From the NCBI GenBank assembly GCA_000981645.1, contig LAQC01000003.1, forward strand, positions 69,104-128,255: 59,152 nucleotides of DNA. Reading direction: 5' to 3'. The notes below the pieces were generated by a model that was not told the DNA's origin, searched no databases, and worked only from the letters and a program-made list of their open reading frames with translations. Each line of letters opens with the position of its first letter. The stretch's first letter is position 1. Position numbers and translations under genes: made by a program. Positions 52,614-59,152 of this stretch are shown here, piece by piece. Source of the DNA: Cryomorphaceae bacterium ASP10-05a. GTDB lineage: Bacteria > Bacteroidota > Bacteroidia > Flavobacteriales_D > Sanyastnellaceae.

Positions 52614-55600
52614 ATGTTCAGCGATTTGAAAAAAGTAAACATCTACCTACGGTTAATTATTGTGTCTGTTGTCTGCGTTGCAACGCACACATTATCAGCA
52701 CAAATACTTGCAGATGATTTCCAAGACGGAAACGTCACTTCTAACCCAACATGGGAAGGGAATACAGAGGATTTCACAGTCAACTCTAGCAGCCAACTCC
52801 AACTAGATGCTACGGCAGCAGGAATGTCATACCTCTCCACCCCAGTAGGTCAAAGCGCTCCTACAGAAACTGAGTGGAGGTTTTATATAAAGCAGAGCTT
52901 CTCTGGGTCAGATAATAATACGTCCAGGCTTTACTTGATGTCTAGCTTGCCAACTCTTGATTACACAGGAACTGGCGGTGCTTCAGTTCAGGGCTATTTT
53001 CTTCAGTTCGGTGAGGGCGGTTCAGATGATGCTTTAAGATTAGTCAGAAACGATTCAGATGGAACGACCACCGATATCGCTGAAGGAACGGCTGGGTTTG
53101 TGTCTAGCTCTTTTGAAATCACGGTAAAAGTGGTAAGAACAGCTTCGGGAGATTGGGAGATTTGGGCAGATGCTAATGCAGGAGAGGAATTCTCACTCCA
53201 AGCCACGGGAACAGATGCCACCTATAGTTTTGTAAACTACTTCGGTTGGGTATGTAAATACACTTCCAGTAATGCCGATAATTTTTTCCTAGACGATGTG
53301 TACATAGGAGAGCCTTTGGTAGATAACGAGGCTCCAGTTTTAACACAACTCACCGTGGATTCTGCTTCAGAGTTAACAGTAGAGTTCAATGAGCCTTTAA
53401 ACGAAGTTTCAGCAGAAATACTTTCTAATTACTCAGTATCCAGCGGAATAGGGAGTCCTATGGCAGCCATATTTACTGCTCCTAATCGGGTAACGCTAAC
53501 CTTCGGAACTAGCTTTCCGTCTGATGAACAATTGACCCTAGCAGTCACAGGAGTGACAGATGTCATAGGAAATGAAATCTCATCAACAGAAGAGCAGTTC
53601 ACCTATTTCGAAATTAGTGAACCACAGCTAGGAGATATCATCATCAATGAGATTTTCGCAGACCCTACGCCTGAGGTTGGACTTCCAGATACAGAATGGT
53701 TGGAATTACACAACACTTCTGAAAACGCCTTTGATATATCGCTGTTGGAGTTTTATAATACCACTACACTAAACCCTATAGAGAGTTATGTCCTCCCTGC
53801 TGGAGGTTACGTTATTATTTCTAATGAAGCCGGAACCTCTGCGTTGCAAACTTTTGGAGAAACCGCCTCTGCAAGTTCATTTACTGCATTGAGTAATTCA
53901 GGAGATAGCCTTACGTTGGTATATAACGGAACTGTAATCGACAGGGTGGTGTATGAAGATGACTGGTATTCAGATGCTGTAAAAGACGATGGAGGATGGT
54001 CTTTAGAGCGTATAAATCCTAACGCATTATGCAGCAGCAGTCAAAACTGGATAGCGTCTAATTCTCCGCTCGGAGGATCTCCAGGAGCTCAAAATTCTGT
54101 AAATGATGAAACACCAGATACCGAAGCGCCTGCTATAATTTCGGCTTCTTTAATTAACGAGACCTTAATTTTCTTGCAAGCAGATGAAATTTTAAACGAG
54201 GTTTTAGAGATAACAAATTTCTCTATTTCTGGAGGATACGAAATCTCAGCCGTTCAGCTGACTTCCACAGCCAATGGGATTCTGGTAACTTTAGATGAGC
54301 CAGTGGAAGTAGGAGTGCCGTTTACCATCACCGTTTATAGCCTTACAGATTGTGAAGGAAATGAAAATACCTCCATTACGGAATGGCAAATAGCGTCAGG
54401 TTTTCCCGCAGAGGTTGGAGATATTATTATAACAGAAATTATGGCAGACCCTTCTCCACAGGTAGGGCTTCCCGAGGTGGAATATGCAGAACTCTATAAT
54501 GCCTCTAATTTATTTATAGACATTTCAGATGCCGATTTTAGCGGAGCCACATTTACATCTTCTGTTATTCTAGCTCCTGGGGAGTATAGGGTGATTATGA
54601 GTGAAGAAGATATAGCGGGTAATTTTATTTTCAGCGGAGCATCTGGCATGACTGGATGGGGAAGTACTTTCCTTACTAATTCTGGTAAAGAGCTAATTCT
54701 AGCTACTTCAAATGGAGTGATAGATGAGGTGACTTATGACAATACGTGGTACCAAGACTCTGGTAAAGACGATGGAGGCTGGTCATTAGAGTTAATTAAC
54801 CCTTCTCATCCATGCAGTGACAAAGCCAATTGGAGCGCTTCAGAAAGTGTTTTTGGTGGTTCTCCGGCGGAGCTAAACTCAGTGTTTTCCTTAGCTGAGG
54901 ACACTCAAGCTCCTCAAGCAATATTGGTCTATGCTTTTCTCTCTAATTCCATTTTTATAGAATTTGATGAGCCGGTTAACGAATCTTCTTTTTCTTCTGC
55001 AGTAATTTCATTGAGTGGAGAGAGTTCTACCAGCATCACTGCGCAGGGTTTAAGAAGTATCATCGTTAATTTCCAAGAGGGATTGACTCCTGTTCTAGAG
55101 TTTACTCTATCCATTTCTGGTATAGAAGATTGTTGGGGAAATGCTATTGCTACGCAGGAAGTAATAATAGGCCTACCCGAACCAGCAGAAGCAGGAGATT
55201 TAATCATAAATGAAGTTCTTTCTAATCCACGCGGGTCAGGCTCGGATTATGTAGAGGTTTATAACAATTCCAACAAGATTATAAGTCTTCAAAACTGGCA
55301 GCTCGCCACTAGGAATGCTGGCCTCATAGACAGTCAAGAACTAATCACAGAGTTCCCTCTTCCTCTATTTCCAGGAAATTATGCGCTGCTCACGGAGTCA
55401 CTGGAGGATGTAGCAGAAAATTACCCAAATGCGGCTGTGAATACGTTCATCGTAATGGACTTGCCGGCATACAGTAATGATGAGGGAGATGTGGTTTTAC
55501 TACTGCCAGATAATGAAATTAGCGATGAGTTTGGGTATTCTTCAGACTATCATTTCGATCTTTTAGATGACACAGATGGAGTCTCATTAGAGCGGATTAG

Positions 55601-56024
55601 CTTTACTGTGCCTACACAAAACTCAGACAACTGGTCAAGCGCAGCAGAAAGCGAAAACTATGGATCTCCTGGGTACAGAAATTCCCAAACCCAATCCGAA
55701 ACGACTGCTGAAGGAGCAGTTTCTGTTTATCCTTCAGTATTTTCTCCTGGTGGATCTCAGGATATAAATAACCTAGAGATTTCGTATTCATTTAGCGCTA
55801 ACTCTCAAGCGGCTAGTGTTACTATCTATTCTAAGGATGGCGTGAAAACGAGAGCGTTAAAATCCAATATTCTCATAGGTTCTGAAGGGACTTTCTTTTG
55901 GGATGGAGCAGATGATCAAGGGAGAGCAGTTCCTATTGGAATTTATGTAATTTACTTCGAAGTATTTGGTTTAGATGGAAATGTACAAGGGTATAAGGTT
56001 CCTGCCACTGTAGCTTACAGGTAA
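52614..56024 (+). CDS. Large exported protein with three lamin-tail domains
   Basis: 1136 residues. Signal peptide about 1-30. Residues about 32-235 form a beta-sandwich region. Three lamin-tail domains start near 338, 600 and 860 (GDIIINEIFADPTPEVGLP, GDIIITEIMADPSPQVGLP, GDLIINEVLSNPRGSGSDY). Ig-like domains with EAP- openings separate them. The end (about 1037-1136) is a FlgD-like fold, FFWDGADDQGRAVPIGIYVIYF. Lamin-tail proteins in Bacteroidota are usually secreted and may bind DNA, polysaccharide or the cell surface. A classic T9SS tail was not recognised. The stop overlaps the DUF4271 start by one base. Confidence 0.85.
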   Translation: MFSDLKKVNIYLRLIIVSVVCVATHTLSAQILADDFQDGNVTSNPTWEGNTEDFTVNSSSQLQLDATAAGMSYLSTPVGQSAPTETEWRFYIKQSFSGSDNNTSRLYLMSSLPTLDYTGTGGASVQGYFLQFGEGGSDDALRLVRNDSDGTTTDIAEGTAGFVSSSFEITVKVVRTASGDWEIWADANAGEEFSLQATGTDATYSFVNYFGWVCKYTSSNADNFFLDDVYIGEPLVDNEAPVLTQLTVDSASELTVEFNEPLNEVSAEILSNYSVSSGIGSPMAAIFTAPNRVTLTFGTSFPSDEQLTLAVTGVTDVIGNEISSTEEQFTYFEISEPQLGDIIINEIFADPTPEVGLPDTEWLELHNTSENAFDISLLEFYNTTTLNPIESYVLPAGGYVIISNEAGTSALQTFGETASASSFTALSNSGDSLTLVYNGTVIDRVVYEDDWYSDAVKDDGGWSLERINPNALCSSSQNWIASNSPLGGSPGAQNSVNDETPDTEAPAIISASLINETLIFLQADEILNEVLEITNFSISGGYEISAVQLTSTANGILVTLDEPVEVGVPFTITVYSLTDCEGNENTSITEWQIASGFPAEVGDIIITEIMADPSPQVGLPEVEYAELYNASNLFIDISDADFSGATFTSSVILAPGEYRVIMSEEDIAGNFIFSGASGMTGWGSTFLTNSGKELILATSNGVIDEVTYDNTWYQDSGKDDGGWSLELINPSHPCSDKANWSASESVFGGSPAELNSVFSLAEDTQAPQAILVYAFLSNSIFIEFDEPVNESSFSSAVISLSGESSTSITAQGLRSIIVNFQEGLTPVLEFTLSISGIEDCWGNAIATQEVIIGLPEPAEAGDLIINEVLSNPRGSGSDYVEVYNNSNKIISLQNWQLATRNAGLIDSQELITEFPLPLFPGNYALLTESLEDVAENYPNAAVNTFIVMDLPAYSNDEGDVVLLLPDNEISDEFGYSSDYHFDLLDDTDGVSLERISFTVPTQNSDNWSSAAESENYGSPGYRNSQTQSETTAEGAVSVYPSVFSPGGSQDINNLEISYSFSANSQAASVTIYSKDGVKTRALKSNILIGSEGTFFWDGADDQGRAVPIGIYVIYFEVFGLDGNVQGYKVPATVAYR
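52675..52686. repeat. Full GCGTTGCAACGC palindrome in the lamin-tail gene
   Basis: The complete 12-base word lies within the signal-peptide codons (TGC GTT GCA ACG, Cys-Val-Ala-Thr). Confidence 0.75.
53841..53849. repeat. GCGTTGCAA motif copy in the lamin-tail gene
   Basis: Reads GCG TTG CAA, Ala-Leu-Gln, in the first lamin-tail domain. Confidence 0.7.
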
Positions 56025-56731
56025 TGATGAGAGTTAATTTCACCGAAATACCCGCTCCGCTATTGAGGGAATCCTACTTGTTAGGAGAGCCGTGGATGTT
56101 TTATGTTTTGATATTTATAGGAGTGTTAACAGCGGGTACTCAGTGGAATTATTCTAAGAACATCAGAGAGATTTTTTATGCAGTCATAAATATTCGCATG
56201 CTCAGAGAAATACTGAGAGAAGAAATAGTTTTAACTAGCAGAACTAGCCAGTTGCTTATAGTTCTGTCTCATCTATCTTTAGCTGTGTTTTTTTACTTAT
56301 CTCTTTCTTATTATGAGATAGGTATAGCTGGAGTATGCCTTTCAGGATTTTTAAAGTATCTGCTGATATTGACTATTATTACCTTCATTTACTTTGTTAA
56401 AATAGTAATAATCCGAGGGATGAGACTCCTGTTTAATGGGGATTATTCGCTTAGAGAATATGAGTTTAATTATGGCTTGCTTTTGAAGGTTGCGGGTCTC
56501 GGGTTGTTCCCGCTTAGTCTTTTACTGGCGTATTCTAAATTCATTCGTAGTGATGTTTTGGTAGTGGCAGGGCTGATTCTAATAGTAGCCAGTATAGTTT
56601 GGAGATGGGCTCGAGGCTGGTTAAACGCGGTGACAAACAGAATTTCTATTGTCTATATTATTTTATACCTTTGCACGCTCGAAATTTTACCTGCGGTGGT
56701 ATTATTAAAAGTTCTGCTTGTCAGGTCTTAA
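56024..56731 (+). CDS. DUF4271 membrane protein
   Basis: 235 residues with about six to seven transmembrane helices. The DUF4271 pattern includes NIREIFYAVINIRMLREILREE near the N-terminus, then FYLSLSYY, IYFVKIVIIRGMRLLFN and EYEFNYGLLLKVAGLGLFPLSL. The function is unknown. In Bacteroidota it is regularly followed by hemD, as here (24 bases). Its ATG overlaps the stop of the lamin-tail gene; a second ATG three bases on is also possible. Confidence 0.85.
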   Translation: MMRVNFTEIPAPLLRESYLLGEPWMFYVLIFIGVLTAGTQWNYSKNIREIFYAVINIRMLREILREEIVLTSRTSQLLIVLSHLSLAVFFYLSLSYYEIGIAGVCLSGFLKYLLILTIITFIYFVKIVIIRGMRLLFNGDYSLREYEFNYGLLLKVAGLGLFPLSLLLAYSKFIRSDVLVVAGLILIVASIVWRWARGWLNAVTNRISIVYIILYLCTLEILPAVVLLKVLLVRS

Positions 56732-56755
56732 TAGTACTGCTCCTAAAACAAGAAA

Positions 56756-57517
56756 ATGATGGAGGCTAAAGTAAAGGAAAAAGTTAAAACGATCTTAATT
56801 TCTCAACCAAAACCTGAGGGCGATAATAAGTCACCTTATACCGCTTTATCTAAGAAACACAAGCTTAAGATTGATTTTAGACCGTTTATTCATGTAGAGC
56901 CTACTCATGCTCAGGAATTCAGACAGAATAGAATTTCTATACTTGAGCATACGGCTATTATATTCACTTCTAGAGTTGCGGTAGACCACTTTTTTAGAAT
57001 GTGTGAGGAGACGAGAGCCACGGTTCCTGATACCATGAAGTATTTCTGCTTAAGTGAGACTACAGCCTTTTATTTACAGAAGTATGTAGTGTATAGAAAG
57101 AGAAAAATATTTCACGGTAGAGTTACTTTCGCAGAGTTAGTGGAGATTATGAAGAAACACAAGCAAGAGAAATTCTTAGTTCCTTGTTCTAATCTTCTTA
57201 AGCCGAGTATCCCCGAGCTGCTTATAGAGAATAAATTTCACCACAGCATAGCTCCTATGTACAGAACGGTATGTAGTGACTTGAGTGATCTGGCAGATGT
57301 GAAGTATGATATGTTAGTTTTCTTTAGTCCTTCAGGTATAGAGTCGTTGATGAAAAACTTCCCTGATTTCAAGCAGGGAGATACAGTGTTGGCTACTTTC
57401 GGTCCTACGACTGCTAAGGCTGCTGAAGCAGCAGGATTAAGAATAGATGTTCTAGCTCCGCACCCAAAGGCTCCTTCAATGTCTATGGCTATACAGCAAT
57501 ACATAACAGGTAAATAA
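56756..57517 (+). CDS. hemD: Uroporphyrinogen-III synthase
   Basis: 253 residues. HemD fold with two lobes: VKTILISQPKPEGDNKSPY, IIFTSRVAVDHFFRM, YDMLVFFSPSGIESLMKNFP, TVLATFGPTTAKAAEAAGLR and the C-terminal VLAPHPKAPSMSMAIQQYI. It closes hydroxymethylbilane to uroporphyrinogen III for haem. HemD is poorly conserved, so the call rests on fold motifs and the DUF4271-hemD-rnpA context. Two adjacent ATG codons can serve as start. Confidence 0.88.
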   Translation: MMEAKVKEKVKTILISQPKPEGDNKSPYTALSKKHKLKIDFRPFIHVEPTHAQEFRQNRISILEHTAIIFTSRVAVDHFFRMCEETRATVPDTMKYFCLSETTAFYLQKYVVYRKRKIFHGRVTFAELVEIMKKHKQEKFLVPCSNLLKPSIPELLIENKFHHSIAPMYRTVCSDLSDLADVKYDMLVFFSPSGIESLMKNFPDFKQGDTVLATFGPTTAKAAEAAGLRIDVLAPHPKAPSMSMAIQQYITGK

Positions 57518-57545
57518 AAGGAGGTTACTTCTTCATTTACAACCA

Positions 57546-57938
57546 GTGAATTCACCTAGAAAACTTGAGAAAAAAGAACTTCTTTCCAGTAAGAAGTCAA
57601 TCCAATCCATCTTTGACAATGGACGAATAATAAAGGCCTACCCGTTATTTATTTCGTTCGAGGTGGTTAGCTCAGAGCATTCTGAAATTAAAGTGCTTTT
57701 TTCTGTGAGTAAAAAAAGGCAGAAACTAGCTGTTCGTAGAAATGGAATTAAACGAAAGCTCAAAGAATCGTATCGACTCAATAAGTTACCTTTGCGAGAG
57801 TTCACTTTAAAAGAAGGGTTAAGTCTTAATCTTATGATTATCCAAGTAACCGGTGACGAAGTGCCTTATTCTACCATCGAAAAGAAAATGATAAAAGGCC
57901 TGTCTAAACTAAAGGAAAGTTTAATTAAATCGAATTAG
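57546..57938 (+). CDS. rnpA: Ribonuclease P protein component
   Basis: 130 residues from a GTG start. The basic RNA-binding signature RRNGIKRKLKESYRLNK (about 60-76) and KVLFSVSKKRQKLAV before it are diagnostic. It helps the RNA subunit remove 5' leaders from pre-tRNA. The RNA gene (rnpB) is not in the window. It lies 28 bases after hemD and 4 bases before the S41 protease, so all are likely co-transcribed. rpmH is not next to it, as is normal in Bacteroidota. Confidence 0.92.
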   Translation: MNSPRKLEKKELLSSKKSIQSIFDNGRIIKAYPLFISFEVVSSEHSEIKVLFSVSKKRQKLAVRRNGIKRKLKESYRLNKLPLREFTLKEGLSLNLMIIQVTGDEVPYSTIEKKMIKGLSKLKESLIKSN

Positions 57939-57942
57939 ATTC

Positions 57943-59152
57943 ATGAGAAAGCTGACAAAGAGATTTTATATTAACCTGTTGGGTCTACTAGTGCTATTCT
58001 CGCTGTCATCAGCGGCTGTCGTTAAATATTTTGATGTTTCTAAAAACTTGGAAGTATTCACCACCCTTTATAAAGAGCTGAATCTTTATTATGTGGATGA
58101 AACTAATCCAGGAGAGTTAATGAAAACAGGCATAGACGCTATGTTAGAATCTCTGGATCCATATACCGTGTATTATCCAGAGTCAAGAATAGAAGATGCT
58201 CGCTTCATGCAGACCGGACAGTATGGAGGAATAGGAATAGATGTTGAAAGTATAGACGATAAGATTATTATCAATGAAGTTCTACAAGGTTTTCCCGCTG
58301 CGAGTGAAGGGCTAAAGCCGGGAGATGAAATTATCAGCATAGATGGTCAACTTCTCAAAGAGTTAAAGCCGGATCAGTTAGACGGCCTGCTTAAAGGAAA
58401 TGTAGGAACCTCTCTAACCATTGCGTATAGAAGAGCCAATGAACAAAAAGAGGTTCTGCTAACTAGAGCACAGATTAAGATAAATGAAGTGCCGTATTTT
58501 GGTATGATAAACGAAACTGACGGGTATATAAAACTCACTAGTTTTACTAAAACATCTAGTATGAGCGTTCGCTCTGCTTTAATAAGTTTAAAGTCTAAAA
58601 GTGGAGCCCAAAGAATAGTTCTCGATTTAAGGGGGAATGGCGGTGGTCTTCTGAGGGAGGCAGTAAATATTGTAGGTCTTTTTGTAGATAAAGGAGAGCT
58701 AGTAGTAAGTACTAAAGGTAAAATAGAGAGCTGGAATAAAGTGTACGAAACTAAAGCAGCTCCTGTAGCTCCAGACATGCCCTTAATCGTCCTGGTGGAT
58801 GAGAATTCAGCCAGTGCGTCAGAAATAGTAAGTGGAGCCCTTCAGGACTTAGATAGAGCCGTAGTGATTGGGAGACAAAGTTTTGGAAAAGGGCTGGTTC
58901 AACGGACCAAAGATTTAGTCTACAATTCTAAGATGAAATTAACTATAGCTAAATACTATATCCCTAGTGGAAGATGCATCCAAAGATTAGATTACTCCAA
59001 TAAAGAAGATGGAAAGGCTACGGCCGTAGCGGATTCATTAATAAAACCTTTTGAAACTAGAAAAGGCAGACCCGTTTTTGATGGTAGAGGTGTAGACCCC
59101 GATGTTCTCATTGAGAAATCTGTTGAGAGTGAACTATTAAAAAGTCTGAAGA
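57943..59152 (+). CDS. S41 family C-terminal processing peptidase, 3' end off the right edge
   Basis: At least 403 residues and still open at the window end. N-terminal signal anchor (about 8-28). A CtpA-type N-terminal region (YYVDETNPGELMKTGIDAMLESLDPYT) is followed by a PDZ domain (about 88-170; GIGIDVES, PGDEIISIDGQ) and the S41 catalytic region: RIVLDLRGNGGG, VLVDENSASASEIVSGAL (catalytic Ser) and GRQSFGKGLVQ (catalytic Lys). Such periplasmic proteases trim C-termini of envelope proteins. It follows rnpA by 4 bases. It starts at the ATG at 57943. Confidence 0.92.
   Translation, partial: MRKLTKRFYINLLGLLVLFSLSSAAVVKYFDVSKNLEVFTTLYKELNLYYVDETNPGELMKTGIDAMLESLDPYTVYYPESRIEDARFMQTGQYGGIGIDVESIDDKIIINEVLQGFPAASEGLKPGDEIISIDGQLLKELKPDQLDGLLKGNVGTSLTIAYRRANEQKEVLLTRAQIKINEVPYFGMINETDGYIKLTSFTKTSSMSVRSALISLKSKSGAQRIVLDLRGNGGGLLREAVNIVGLFVDKGELVVSTKGKIESWNKVYETKAAPVAPDMPLIVLVDENSASASEIVSGALQDLDRAVVIGRQSFGKGLVQRTKDLVYNSKMKLTIAKYYIPSGRCIQRLDYSNKEDGKATAVADSLIKPFETRKGRPVFDGRGVDPDVLIEKSVESELLKSLK

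Noticed and set aside
1-59152. tRNA, rRNA and CRISPR elements
   Set aside because: I looked for T-loop-like words, rRNA motifs and regularly spaced direct repeats and found none that fit; this was by eye, so a covariance-model scan would be more sensitive.

Overview
The window is a stretch of bacterial chromosome from a member of the Bacteroidota, most likely a Flavobacteriales-type organism. The evidence is the gene set and the signals. There are two proteins with type IX secretion (T9SS) C-terminal sorting domains, a lamin-tail-domain exoprotein, a kynurenine 3-monooxygenase, the blocks recQ-kdsD-tatC and DUF4271-hemD-rnpA-S41 protease, and about ten Bacteroidota-type -7 boxes (TAnnTTTG) just upstream of starts. 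The DNA is AT-rich with dense coding and short operons. I saw no rRNA or tRNA gene, CRISPR array or intact transposon.

Layout. 0-1.4 kb: a minus-strand operon of a heavy-metal-associated domain protein, a T9SS thioredoxin-like protein and the start of a small exported protein. 1.8-5.6 kb: a PadR regulator with its membrane partner, then TauE/SafE, an M20 amidohydrolase and an ACMSD-like decarboxylase. 5.6-9.7 kb: recQ, kdsD, tatC. 9.7-11.6 kb: an M48 protease with DUF4870 and DUF4389 membrane proteins. 11.8-16.5 kb: a VOC protein, an unknown protein, a two-part PLP enzyme, a methyltransferase and a decayed TonB-dependent receptor. 16.5-27 kb: kmo, a trans-sulfuration enzyme, nrdBA, secA. 27-33.7 kb: DUF72, a redoxin, queA, truB, a polyprenyl synthase, a lipoprotein and a glucosaminidase. 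33.8-36.1 kb: the tyrosine-degradation pair hmgA-hppD. 36.2-42.7 kb: a YfiR/TPR/SpoIIE-phosphatase group, a universal stress protein and metG. 43-51.6 kb: an accessory-looking segment. 51.6 kb to the end: asd, the lamin-tail protein, DUF4271, hemD, rnpA and a partial S41 protease.

The segment at 43-51.6 kb is the most unusual. On its left are a 42-codon piece of the trmD 3' end and the C-terminal end of an IS1595-type transposase. On its right is a frameshifted tyrosine recombinase fused against the end of asd. Inside are a DtxR/MntR regulator, a complete Mn/Zn-type ABC transporter, an M19 dipeptidase, a small membrane protein and a T9SS protein. One ABC permease carries a C-terminal DtxR/MntR-like domain that keeps most of the metal ligands, the same architecture as chlamydial YtgCR. 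A perfect 15+15 bp inverted repeat lies in the regulator's promoter.

A second striking signal is a short palindromic word, GCGTTGCAACGC, or its 9-base half GCGTTGCAA. It occurs 13 times in the window, in genes and promoters and on both strands, and is absent from the 43-51.6 kb segment. It fixes the codons of most Ala-Leu-Gln tripeptides I found and lies near the -33 region of the secA, metG and recQ promoters. It behaves like a genome-wide iterated motif.
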